Source: Methylotuvimicrobium sp. KM2
GTDB taxonomy: Bacteria > Pseudomonadota > Gammaproteobacteria > Methylococcales > Methylomonadaceae
Assembly (NCBI RefSeq): GCF_038051925.1
Contig: NZ_CP150634.1
Location: forward strand, 2,294,001 to 2,358,000
DNA length: 64,000 nt
Direction of reading: 5' to 3'
Shown here: positions 16,332 through 25,006 of the stretch, in pieces
Layout of the letters: the number at the start of each line of letters is the position of its first letter
How positions within the stretch are numbered: position 1 is the first letter of the stretch
Position numbers and translations under genes: made by a program
The notes under the pieces: model-generated
The model's input: the letters and a program-made list of their open reading frames with translations, nothing else
What the model was told of the DNA's origin: nothing
Database searches by the model: none

Positions 16332-16769
16332 ATGGCGCAAGTCTATCCATTACCGCGTTTTCACTTTCAAGTGGATTGGGGCGGTGCAAAATTGAGTTTT
16401 ACCGAAGTCACGGGTCTTGTGATGGAGCGTGAAAAAGTCGAATACCGGCACAGCGACAGCAAGGATTTCAGCAAGATCAGCATGCCCGGTTTGATCAAAC
16501 TCAGCAATATCACGATGAAACGCGGCAAATTCGAAGGCGACTTCGATTATAACGATTGGCTCGACGAAATCGCCAACGAACGCGTCGAAGGCCGCCGCGA
16601 TGTCGTGATTCGCTTATTGAACGAAAAACACGAACCGGTCGCGGCTTGGTCGGCGACGCGATGTTTTCCGGTCAAGGTCACCGCGCCCGATTTGAAGTCC
16701 GACGCCAATGAAGTCGCGATCGAAACTATCGAGGTCGCGCACGAAGGACTCAAGCTAATGAAAGTATAA
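16332..16769 (+). CDS. Inner tube protein 1 (Pvc1-like, T4 gp19 family)
   Basis: 145 residues with the conserved tube-protein pattern: PRFHFQVDWGG near the start, the loop FTEVTGLVMEREKVEYRHSDS, ITMKRG, and an ending around VAIETIEVAHEGL. Such proteins stack as hexamers to form the lumen through which the effector passes. The ribosome site AGAGGGAA lies just before the ATG. Five bases separate it from the second tube gene. Confidence 0.94.
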   Translation: MAQVYPLPRFHFQVDWGGAKLSFTEVTGLVMEREKVEYRHSDSKDFSKISMPGLIKLSNITMKRGKFEGDFDYNDWLDEIANERVEGRRDVVIRLLNEKHEPVAAWSATRCFPVKVTAPDLKSDANEVAIETIEVAHEGLKLMKV

Positions 16770-16774
16770 CGCCG

Positions 16775-17215
16775 ATGGCCGATTACTATCCGCCGCTCGG
16801 CTTTTATTACAAAGTAGAGTTCGGCATCAGCCAAGTGAGCAATGACGTCCGGTTTCAGTCGGTCTCGGGCCTCACTGTGGAATACGACTATGAAAGCTTC
16901 AAGGAAGGCGGCGAAAACCGTTTCGAGCATAAATTGCCGGTCCGTACCAAGTATGCCGACATGGTCTTGAAGCGCGGCATGTTGACCGATTCCGACGTGA
17001 TCGATTGGTTGCTCGATGCCTTTCGAGACCGTGTATTTAAACCCGCGTCGGTCAATGTGATTTTGATGAATGAAAAAGGCGAGCCGCTACGGACTTGGAA
17101 AGTCGCCCAGGCGATACCGAAAAAATGGCAAATCGGCGATTTCAACGCCAACGAAAGCGCGGTCGTCATCGAAACGATCGAGTTGACCTACCGTTATTTC
17201 ACGGTGCAAACCTGA
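16775..17215 (+). CDS. Inner tube protein 2 (Pvc5-like)
   Basis: 146 residues, a divergent paralogue of the preceding tube protein with the same layout: PPLGFYYKVEFG, FQSVSGLTVEYDYESF, ADMVLKRGML and VVIETIELTYRYFTV. In Pvc-type particles a second tube paralogue forms the adaptor layer next to the baseplate and spike. The gene order sheath, tube 1, tube 2 agrees with that role. Confidence 0.92.
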   Translation: MADYYPPLGFYYKVEFGISQVSNDVRFQSVSGLTVEYDYESFKEGGENRFEHKLPVRTKYADMVLKRGMLTDSDVIDWLLDAFRDRVFKPASVNVILMNEKGEPLRTWKVAQAIPKKWQIGDFNANESAVVIETIELTYRYFTVQT

Positions 17216-17222
17216 GCACGCC

Positions 17223-17411
17223 ATGCCGATTGAAATCAAAGAACTGCATATCAAAGTCACGGTCAACCCGCCCGAAGCAGGGAGCCTAAGGCAAGAGTCG
17301 GGCAATGCGGGTAAGGGAGGCTCGGCGGAAAAACCGGTCGATAAAGATGCCTTGATTGCCGAATGCGTCGAACAAGTATTACAAATTCTACAGAATAAAG
17401 CGGAGCGCTGA
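17223..17411 (+). CDS. DUF5908 family small eCIS protein (Pvc6-like)
   Basis: 62 residues starting MPIEIKELHIKVTVN, with a variable Gly-rich middle and a C-terminal helix (DALIAECVEQVLQILQNK). This is the pattern of DUF5908 proteins, small eCIS components in the Pvc6 position. It is short, but it lies tightly packed between the tube and LysM genes and its stop codon overlaps the next start. The function in the particle is unclear. Confidence 0.85.
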   Translation: MPIEIKELHIKVTVNPPEAGSLRQESGNAGKGGSAEKPVDKDALIAECVEQVLQILQNKAER

Positions 17412-18118
17412 TGGCCGAAAACGGGAAATTGGAAAAGATGTTGATACTGGCTTTTTCCGATTCGGAAAAAGCCGAAAGCGGCGGTTTGCTTGAAGCCGAC
17501 GAAAGCATTGAGGCCTTGATCAATCCGGAGAGCTATACGCTCGACTATAAGCTCAAGTTTTCCGAATCCGGGCAAGGGCAGGGTACCAGCGGTCAACAAT
17601 TAAAGTACGAATATACCGAACCGGAAGAGATTTCTTTCGAATTTTTATTCGACAATACCGGCATCATCGACGGTAAACCGCGCGACTCGATCGCCGGCGA
17701 CATCAAAGCCTTCAAGGACGTGTTGACCGGCTATAAAGGCGATGCCCACGAACCGCGCCACTTTAAGCTGGTCTGGGGCGAGCATTCGATTTTCAAGGGA
17801 CGGGTCGTCGAAGTCGGCATTACCTACAAACTATTCAGACCGGACGGTACGCCGATACGGGCATTGGTCAAGGTCAAATTCAAAAGCAGTATCGAGGAAG
17901 AAAAACGCGCCGCGAAAGAAAACAAAAGTTCGCCCGACTTGAGCCACAGCCGCAGAGTCAAGGCCGGCGATACGCTGCCGTTGATGTGTTACAAAATCTA
18001 CGGCGATCCGCGTTATTACTTGGAAATCGCAAAAATCAACCGCTTGGATCACTTCAGGTCGCTCGAACTCGGCCGTGAAATCGTGTTTCCTCCGGTCAGC
18101 AAAACGGCTCGATCATGA
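17411..18118 (+). CDS. LysM-containing baseplate/tube adaptor (Pvc7-like)
   Basis: 235 residues. The first 160 residues contain the INPESYTLDYKLKFSESG and EISFEFLFDNTGI phrases found in CIS tube-initiator or hub-adaptor proteins (phage gp53-like). The C-terminus is a LysM-like module (VKAGDTLPLMCYKIYGDPRYYLEIAKIN, ending IVFPP). Here the LysM fold is structural, joining spike and tube rather than binding peptidoglycan. The start overlaps the DUF5908 stop, and the stop overlaps the next gene's start (ATGA). Confidence 0.92.
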   Translation: MAENGKLEKMLILAFSDSEKAESGGLLEADESIEALINPESYTLDYKLKFSESGQGQGTSGQQLKYEYTEPEEISFEFLFDNTGIIDGKPRDSIAGDIKAFKDVLTGYKGDAHEPRHFKLVWGEHSIFKGRVVEVGITYKLFRPDGTPIRALVKVKFKSSIEEEKRAAKENKSSPDLSHSRRVKAGDTLPLMCYKIYGDPRYYLEIAKINRLDHFRSLELGREIVFPPVSKTARS

Positions 18119-19881
18119 GAAACGAATCCGCCATTCCAACACCGGCCACCCCCGATGTCTGCACGGTGGCCTTATTAATCGACGGCACCGAAATTCCGGG
18201 ACAATTTCAGGTGCTCTCGGTCAGCGTGAATAAAGAATTGAACCGGATTCCGTCGGCCACGATTCAACTGAAAGACGGCGAAGCGGCGCAAGCCGACTTT
18301 CCCGCCAGTAATACCGGATTGTTCATTCCCGGGCAAAAGATCGAAATTCAGTTCGGTTACCGCTCGCAAAACGTCACGGTATTCAAAGGCATGATCGTCA
18401 AGCACAGTATCAAGCTCAGGAAAAATGAAAGTTTCTTGATTCTGGACTGCCGGCATGAAGCGGTCAAAATGACGTCCGGCATACACAGCCGCTACTTTAC
18501 CGAACAAAAAGACAGCGACATCATCGAGACATTATTCGGCGATTACGGCTTGACCGGCACCAGCGATACGACCGAACCGGATTTACAAGAGGTCGTGCAA
18601 TTCGAATCGACCGATTGGGATTTTATGCTATGCCGGGCCGAAGCGAACGGTTTCGTCGTCAATGTCGGCGATGATGCGATTACCGTCGGCAAGCCCGCAA
18701 CCGGCGAAGAATCGGTCGTGAAGGTCGGTTACGGTTCGACCCTGTTGGAACTGGATGCCGAAATCGATGCGCGTTTGCAAAGTCCCGGAATCAAGGCCAC
18801 GGCATGGCATGCGGCCGATCAGGCATTGATCGAAGCCGAAGCTTCCGAACCGGAATCCGCCAGTGCCGGCAATATCGATGCCGAGACATTGGCGGCGATA
18901 TTAGGAACTGAAATGCATGAATTACGCCATGGCGGCGGCTTGAGTCAGCCGGAATTGAAAGCCTGGGCCGATGCGCGTTTGTTGAAGGAGCGTCTAGCCA
19001 GAATCAGAGGCCGGGCGAAATTTCAAGGCATTGCCGAGGTCATGCCGGGAACCGTGATAGAAGTCAGCGGCATCGGCGAGCGCTTTGCCGGACTGTTTTA
19101 TGTGTCGGGCGTGCGGCATTGCGTTTCCGGCGGCAACTGGGAAACCGATGCGCAACTGGGTCTAAGCCCCGATCTATTTGCCGAAACCTATAACTTACGC
19201 CCGTTGCCGGCGTCGGGATTATTGCCGTCGGTCTGCGGATTGCAAATGGGCGTCGTGACGGTATTGGAAAACGATCCTAAAGGCGAAGACAGAATAAAGA
19301 TTCGGCTGCCGCTGGTCGACACGGCCGATGAAGGCATTTGGGCAAGGCTTGCAACGCTCGATGCCGGCGACGGGCGAGGAACGTTTTTTCGGCCCGAGAT
19401 CGGCGATGAAGTCGTGGTCGGATTTCTCGGCGACGATCCGCGTTATCCGGTCGTGTTGGGCATGTGTCACAGCAGCGCGAAACCGGCGCCGGAGCCAGCG
19501 AAGGACGACAATCATTTGAAAGGCTATATCAGCCGCGAAAAGATGACCCTTTCCTTCGACGATGAAAACAAAATCGTCGTGCTCGAAACGCCGGGCGGCA
19601 ACCGCCTGATTTTGTCCGAAGACGAGCAGGCTGTCATTATCGAGGATCAGAACGGCAATAAAGTCACCTTGAATGCCGACGGCATCAAGCTCGAAAGCAT
19701 CAAAGACTTGATATTAAAAGCTGCCGGCGACGTCAAGATCGAAGGCATCAATACCGAACTGAGCGCGCAAGCCGAATTCAAAGCCTCGGGTTCCGGTTCG
19801 GCCGAGATTTCCGGCGCCAGCACCACGGTCAAGGGCAGCGCCAGCACCACGATTCAAGGCGGCGTCGTGCAGATCAATTGA
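18115..19881 (+). CDS. VgrG-like spike protein (Pvc8-like)
   Basis: 588 residues. The N-terminal part resembles the gp27/VgrG hub (VNKELNRIPSATIQLKDGEAA, YRSQNVTVFKGMI, and a DWDFMLCRAEANGFVV segment). The OB-fold of gp5 follows (GVVTVLENDPKGEDRIKIRLP, WARL, FFRPEIGDEVVVGFLGDDPRYPVVLG). The C-terminal 100 residues form a repetitive beta-helix needle with NGNKVTLNADGIKLESIKD and short S/A/T-rich repeats. It forms the trimeric central spike that carries the PAAR tip encoded next. There is no extra C-terminal enzyme domain. Confidence 0.95.
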   Translation: MRNESAIPTPATPDVCTVALLIDGTEIPGQFQVLSVSVNKELNRIPSATIQLKDGEAAQADFPASNTGLFIPGQKIEIQFGYRSQNVTVFKGMIVKHSIKLRKNESFLILDCRHEAVKMTSGIHSRYFTEQKDSDIIETLFGDYGLTGTSDTTEPDLQEVVQFESTDWDFMLCRAEANGFVVNVGDDAITVGKPATGEESVVKVGYGSTLLELDAEIDARLQSPGIKATAWHAADQALIEAEASEPESASAGNIDAETLAAILGTEMHELRHGGGLSQPELKAWADARLLKERLARIRGRAKFQGIAEVMPGTVIEVSGIGERFAGLFYVSGVRHCVSGGNWETDAQLGLSPDLFAETYNLRPLPASGLLPSVCGLQMGVVTVLENDPKGEDRIKIRLPLVDTADEGIWARLATLDAGDGRGTFFRPEIGDEVVVGFLGDDPRYPVVLGMCHSSAKPAPEPAKDDNHLKGYISREKMTLSFDDENKIVVLETPGGNRLILSEDEQAVIIEDQNGNKVTLNADGIKLESIKDLILKAAGDVKIEGINTELSAQAEFKASGSGSAEISGASTTVKGSASTTIQGGVVQIN

Positions 19882-19893
19882 GAGGATAGAGAC

Positions 19894-20163
19894 ATGCTAC
19901 CGGCAGCCAGAATCACCGACATGATCGTCAGCACCGCGACGCAAGGCGCCCCGGTGCCGATTATTCCACCGGGCCAACCGACCGTTTTAATCGGCGGTTT
20001 GCCGGCGGCGCGCTTGGGTGATTCATGCGGAGTCGATGCGATTATCAAAGGCTCGGCAACGGTCATGATCGGCGGCATGCCGGCCGCGCGTGTCGGCGAT
20101 TCGAGCGCTTCGGGCGGCGCGATTATACCGCCCGGTATGCCGACGGTATTGATAGGAGGATGA
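19894..20163 (+). CDS. PAAR-like spike tip (Pvc10-like)
   Basis: 89 residues of typical PAAR composition. LPAARITD opens the protein, and two GGLPAARLGDSCG / GGMPAARVGDSS blocks and a closing IIPPGMPTVLIGG give the repeated pattern that folds into a metal-bound cone. It sharpens the VgrG-like spike. It has no toxin extension. The gene is 12 bases after the spike gene, with ribosome site GAGAGG. Confidence 0.94.
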   Translation: MLPAARITDMIVSTATQGAPVPIIPPGQPTVLIGGLPAARLGDSCGVDAIIKGSATVMIGGMPAARVGDSSASGGAIIPPGMPTVLIGG

Positions 20164-20164
20164 C

Positions 20165-20602
20165 ATGAGTTTTCTCGGACGCGGCTGGTCTTTTCCGCCG
20201 ACATTCAACCGGGCAAGCGGCGGCGTTACGATGCTCGAAGCCGAAGCTGACATCGCTTCGAGCCTCGAGATTCTGCTGAGCACCGCGCAAGGCGAGCGTA
20301 CGATGCTGCCTACATACGGCTGCAATTTGCAGGAGTTGGTGTTCGAAAATTTAGATACGCGCATGAAAACCTTGATGGCGGACAAAGTGGAATCGGCGAT
20401 TTTATATCATGAGCCGCGTGTCGAACTGGAAAGCGTTCGGCTCGACGATAGCCTGGAGCTGGAGGGCGTGGTATTGATCGAGGTGATATACCGCGTTAAG
20501 GCTACGAACTCGCGTTTCAATTTCGTTTATCCCTATTACAAACTGGAGGGTACCGATATTAACCTAACCGCAGCCGTCAACCTTTTGCCCGATAGCGATT
20601 GA
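20165..20602 (+). CDS. Baseplate wedge protein, gp25-like (Pvc9-like)
   Basis: 145 residues with the GPW/gp25 pattern: FLGRGWSFPPTFN, DIASSLEILLSTAQGERTMLPTYGCNL, LVFENLD and VLIEVIYRVKATNSRFNFVYPYY. In contractile machines gp25 initiates sheath polymerisation on the baseplate. The start codon follows the PAAR stop by one base, and the next gene begins after three bases. Confidence 0.95.
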   Translation: MSFLGRGWSFPPTFNRASGGVTMLEAEADIASSLEILLSTAQGERTMLPTYGCNLQELVFENLDTRMKTLMADKVESAILYHEPRVELESVRLDDSLELEGVVLIEVIYRVKATNSRFNFVYPYYKLEGTDINLTAAVNLLPDSD

Positions 20603-20605
20603 ATC

Positions 20606-23600
20606 ATGGCCAATTCGAGCGATTGCAAGCACAACACCGATGCCTCGAGGCTAATGCATGAAGGCAGCAGCCAAGACTTGCGTGTGCCTATGGCTTTGGA
20701 TCCGGGTCATGTGCCGGTCAATGAACGAGGACCGGAGTACGGACTGGTGTTTGCAAAAGCCTATTCGGCGTATCTCAATTATTATGACTCGAACAACAGC
20801 GTCACCGGCGATTGGCAAAGTTTTTTCGATAAGGATGTCTCGGTGTTGTTGGCTGTCGCCGCGATACAAGACGTCGACGCGTATCGCTCGGCAGTCAAAG
20901 CCTGTTTCGATTTTTTGAACAATAGCGCCAATCGAACGCAAGCAGAAGCACTCAAACAACGCTTAGGTTTCTTATTCAGTATCGCGGCAACCATGGCCAA
21001 GCAACTAGACCGCTTGAAAGAAAACTTGCCGGTCGATACGGCGCTGAAAAATCTTTTGCAAAGCCGCATACAATCGCAGTCGGCGCAGGGCTTCAAACGG
21101 CTTATCGCCTATTACAAGGCCTACGAGATTGATTTCGGATTGACCGACGACGAGCTGGACGTTGCTGCGAAATTGACGATATTCGGTCAAGAAGCCCAAG
21201 CCTTCGGCGAAATTTATCGAAGCCCCTTATCGAAAGATTGGATAATCGGCGACTTTCCGGATTGGCTGCAGTACATCGACAGCATCGTCAAGGATGCTGG
21301 GGTTTTCGGCCCGCTGCTTGACCCGTCCGATCCGGATTATTGGTTTTCAATCCATAATTCGATCGCCAGTCACAACCTTTTTACATCGCTATTCGATGAG
21401 TTATTGAAAGTCTATGCGCGCATCGTCATCGAAGCCAAACAAGAATTGGAATATTCGTTCATTCAAAACGGCAATCATGAACCGCATTATGCGCTGCTGA
21501 TCGCGTTTTTACGTTTGTTCGAAGGGACTCGGGCCGAGATCAACACCTTGACAGGCCGGCACCTGGATTTTTATTACCGGGACATTTTACGGCTCAAGGA
21601 AAAACCCGCCGAACCGCCTCGGGTGTATTTATTGGCCGAATTGGCTAAACATGTCGACAGTCACCGGTTTGATAGCGGCGTGTCGTTCAAGGCCGGAAAG
21701 GACGAGTCAGGCATCGAGGCCATTTTTATGAACGACCGCGACTTCATCGCCAATAAAGCGAAGGTTGCAGAGCTGAAGACCGTTTATCGGCATGGCGGCG
21801 AAGCGGTTACCGGATTGGGTGTCAATGCGGCTAAACAGTCGGGCCGTTACTATGCATCGCCGGTTGCCGATTCCGAAGACGGACTCGGGGCGAAACTGGC
21901 GAACGAAGAACAATCCTGGCATCCGTTTTTCAATAAACGCTATAGCAATACGCAACTGGAAAGTATTGCGATGCCCGAGGCCGAATTGGGTTTTGCGATC
22001 GCTTCGCACTATTTATGGTTGGCCGAAGGCGAGCGGACCGTGACGGTCGAATTTTATCTGAGTGATATTGATTTCAATGTATTACCCGGCGATTTGAAAG
22101 CGGATCTGGTTTGTTCTTTGTCTACCGAAGAAGGTTGGCTCGAAAAGTCGGCAATGAAATTTGAAAGCGTGCAAGGCAGGCTTCAATTGAAAATCAAACT
22201 TTCCGGGGCCGATCCTGCAATAACGGCGTATAGCTCTAAAGTTCATGGCTTTGATTTTTCATCTAACTTGCCGATTTTATTAGTCAAATTTCGGCATCAA
22301 AGCGACCGCCTTTATCCGGTGTCGTTACTCGCAAACGCAGTGCTCGATAAAATCGGATTGAACGTTGCCGTCAAAGGACTCAGAACCTTAAAGGTTTCCA
22401 ATGATTTCGGTTCGGTGGTTACCTCTAAGCCTTTCCAGCCATTCGGCCCATCTCCGGTAGCCAATAGTTCATTGATCCTGGGTTCCAAAGAAGCCTTTCA
22501 AAAAAAACTGCTTTCAGCGAAAGTCAATTGGCAATGGCAAAATCCTCCCGAGCCTTTCGGTACCCAAGTCAATATCAAAATCGATTATTTACAGTCGGGA
22601 ACGTGGAAACAAGCGACCGGCGAGACCAAGGCGATTACAAGCGATTCCTATACACTTGATAACGAAATCAATCAAACCGTAGTTGATGCCGCCGACTTCA
22701 ATGAGCCTGTGTTTTATAACTCCGCTGCGCGTCATGGCTTTGTGCGGTTTTCGACGAGCGAAGGTTTCGGGCAAGACGAGTATGAAAAAGCTTTGATCGA
22801 TTACATCAGAAAGCTGATGGATAACGATAAGGAATTGGCAAGGGGTGTTCAGGCGGCAGTCGATTTTATCGGCCAAATCAATACTAGGGTGCAAGAATTC
22901 AATGATTTGTACAATTCCGCCATTGAAAATCTCAGTCAATTACCCACTGAGATGGCTGAAGTTACCAATGGTTTGATTGAAAATTTTCCTGAAGTGATCG
23001 AAAACACGGAGAAGGTTTTTGAAAAAATCAACCAAGTCTACGGCGAAATGACAGGGGCAATCGGACCTGCTATCCGTAATCTTTTACAACAATCATTTGA
23101 CGTAGAGATAGACCTCGTTGGCGTCAATGACTGGAGTAATCTTCCAGGTTTACTTACTCCTGACGATGCTAGTGAGGGAGTTCCTGATCTCATTGGTCGA
23201 TTGAATGAAACAGTAACCAGGCTTTCCAATTTGAAAAATACGGTCGTCAATATTGCAAAAGAAATAGAAGAAAAAACGGGGGTCGCCAATCTAACTCAAA
23301 CGATCAACACTTTCTTGAGTCTCGTGGCCAATACCTACGATGATATCAATCGGATAGCGAGCGAAATGATCAAGCTCGATAATACCGGTAAGTGGGTCAC
23401 TGAAAAGACATCGGTCGTTATGTCGGCCGGCAGTCAACTTATTGAGAATTTCGGTGCCCAGACTATTCAATTCAATAATAACGTTGCAGGCCTTGTTGCC
23501 GGTGTCTCGACGATGGTTGAGGGGATAGGCGAAGTCTTAGGCGACGAACCTATCAAGCCCAAGCCGCCGACCGGTCCATGGATGACCGAGTTGACTCTTG

Positions 23601-25006
23601 ATTACACCACGGGTGAGCAAATGATTGCGCTCGATAGCGCCGATTCAGGCATTTGGCGGAATAGGCAAGCCTTTTTCTTTCATTTGGCGCCCTTCGGTCA
23701 CTGCGAACAGCATCCGTTTCTTAATTCGACGCGTAAGGTTTATTTGATACCGGGTTTTCGTTTCCAACAAGACCACGGCGAAATAATGAGCGAAGCCGAG
23801 TTCTACATCGGTCTAACAGGGCTCGAACCGCCGCAAAACCTGTCGCTGCTGTTCCAAGTCGCTGACGGCACGGCCGACCCGTTGACGATCAAACCCGACC
23901 CGCATATCCACTGGAGTTATCTACGGGGTAACGAATGGATCGCTTTCAAGAAAGACGAAGTCGAAGACGGCACTGGCGGTCTGTTGAACTCCGGCATCAT
24001 CAGGTTTGCACTGCCGAACGACGCCGATAACAATAACTCGATGTTACCGTCCGGCATTCATTGGCTGCGGGCGGCGGTGGCATCGCACAGCGAGACGGTT
24101 TGCCGTTTACAGGCCGTTTCCGCGCAAGCCCTGCAGGCGACCTTTAGCGACCGAGGCAACGATCCCGGCTTCTCGGCGAAACCGCTAAAAGCCGGCACGA
24201 TAAGCAAGTTGGAGCGGCCGGACGCGGCCGTCAAAAAAATCGAGCAGCCTTTTTCCTCGTTCGGCGGACGCGGCGCCGAAACACCGGCGGCTTTTTATAC
24301 GCGCGTCAGCGAGCGTTTGCGTCATAAGGACAGAGCGGTTGCGCTTTGGGGTTACGAACACTTGGTATTGGAAGCCTTTCCGCAAATTTATCGCGTCAAA
24401 TGCCTGAATCATACTCGGTACGAACCCGGTGAAAACGGCGATTTCATCTACCGGGAACTCGCGCCGGGTCATGTTACGCTGGTCGCGATTCCCAACCAGC
24501 AATTCCAAACGCTTCGCGATCCCCTCAAACCCTATACGAGTCTCGGCTTGCTCGATGAAATCAAGGCTTTTTTGAGCGCGCGCGTGTCTTGTTTCGTCAA
24601 CTTGCATGTTCGCAATCCGCGCTTCGAGGCTGTGCGTTGTTCGTGTAAAGTCCGTTTTCATGAAGGTTTCGACGAAACGTTTTATAGCAATATGCTGCGC
24701 CAAGCGATTACCCGGTTTTTGTCGCCCTGGGCTTTTGCGAACGATGCGAAGCCCTCTTTTGGCGGAAAAATTCATCAATCGGTATTGATTCGTTTCATCG
24801 AAGAGCAGACTTATGTCGATTATTTGACCGATTTTGTGTTGTATCACGATAGCGGCGGGGCGGCCGGAGAAGTCGCGGCCGATGAGGCGCAAGGCTCGAC
24901 TGCGGTATCGGTTTTGGTTTCGGCGCCGACCGAAAAACACCAAATCGATGTCATAAAACCCGCCGCGATGAATGAACTCGGCGAAACCTGTCCGTGCGAG
25001 CCATGA
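20606..25006 (+). CDS. Large baseplate protein, gp6/J-like (Pvc11-like)
   Basis: 1466 residues. The C-terminal third has the baseplate J pattern of Pvc11-type proteins: ETPAAFYTRVSERLRHKDRAVALWGYEHLVLEAFPQIYRVKCLNH, then HVTLVAIPN and LDEIKAFLSARVSCFVNLHVRNPRFEAVRCSCKVRF. A segment of about 260 residues (about 725-985) is a long, mostly helical insertion with coiled-coil character, and its DNA is visibly more AT-rich than the rest. Pvc11 proteins dimerise to form the baseplate wedge. It ends in a Cys-rich tail (ETCPCEP) and overlaps the next gene by ATGA. Confidence 0.92.
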   Translation: MANSSDCKHNTDASRLMHEGSSQDLRVPMALDPGHVPVNERGPEYGLVFAKAYSAYLNYYDSNNSVTGDWQSFFDKDVSVLLAVAAIQDVDAYRSAVKACFDFLNNSANRTQAEALKQRLGFLFSIAATMAKQLDRLKENLPVDTALKNLLQSRIQSQSAQGFKRLIAYYKAYEIDFGLTDDELDVAAKLTIFGQEAQAFGEIYRSPLSKDWIIGDFPDWLQYIDSIVKDAGVFGPLLDPSDPDYWFSIHNSIASHNLFTSLFDELLKVYARIVIEAKQELEYSFIQNGNHEPHYALLIAFLRLFEGTRAEINTLTGRHLDFYYRDILRLKEKPAEPPRVYLLAELAKHVDSHRFDSGVSFKAGKDESGIEAIFMNDRDFIANKAKVAELKTVYRHGGEAVTGLGVNAAKQSGRYYASPVADSEDGLGAKLANEEQSWHPFFNKRYSNTQLESIAMPEAELGFAIASHYLWLAEGERTVTVEFYLSDIDFNVLPGDLKADLVCSLSTEEGWLEKSAMKFESVQGRLQLKIKLSGADPAITAYSSKVHGFDFSSNLPILLVKFRHQSDRLYPVSLLANAVLDKIGLNVAVKGLRTLKVSNDFGSVVTSKPFQPFGPSPVANSSLILGSKEAFQKKLLSAKVNWQWQNPPEPFGTQVNIKIDYLQSGTWKQATGETKAITSDSYTLDNEINQTVVDAADFNEPVFYNSAARHGFVRFSTSEGFGQDEYEKALIDYIRKLMDNDKELARGVQAAVDFIGQINTRVQEFNDLYNSAIENLSQLPTEMAEVTNGLIENFPEVIENTEKVFEKINQVYGEMTGAIGPAIRNLLQQSFDVEIDLVGVNDWSNLPGLLTPDDASEGVPDLIGRLNETVTRLSNLKNTVVNIAKEIEEKTGVANLTQTINTFLSLVANTYDDINRIASEMIKLDNTGKWVTEKTSVVMSAGSQLIENFGAQTIQFNNNVAGLVAGVSTMVEGIGEVLGDEPIKPKPPTGPWMTELTLDYTTGEQMIALDSADSGIWRNRQAFFFHLAPFGHCEQHPFLNSTRKVYLIPGFRFQQDHGEIMSEAEFYIGLTGLEPPQNLSLLFQVADGTADPLTIKPDPHIHWSYLRGNEWIAFKKDEVEDGTGGLLNSGIIRFALPNDADNNNSMLPSGIHWLRAAVASHSETVCRLQAVSAQALQATFSDRGNDPGFSAKPLKAGTISKLERPDAAVKKIEQPFSSFGGRGAETPAAFYTRVSERLRHKDRAVALWGYEHLVLEAFPQIYRVKCLNHTRYEPGENGDFIYRELAPGHVTLVAIPNQQFQTLRDPLKPYTSLGLLDEIKAFLSARVSCFVNLHVRNPRFEAVRCSCKVRFHEGFDETFYSNMLRQAITRFLSPWAFANDAKPSFGGKIHQSVLIRFIEEQTYVDYLTDFVLYHDSGGAAGEVAADEAQGSTAVSVLVSAPTEKHQIDVIKPAAMNELGETCPCEP

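Noticed and set aside
24185..24943. 252-residue antisense frame under the Pvc11-like gene
   Set aside because: Shadow of a well-supported gene on the other strand; no ribosome site or family pattern.
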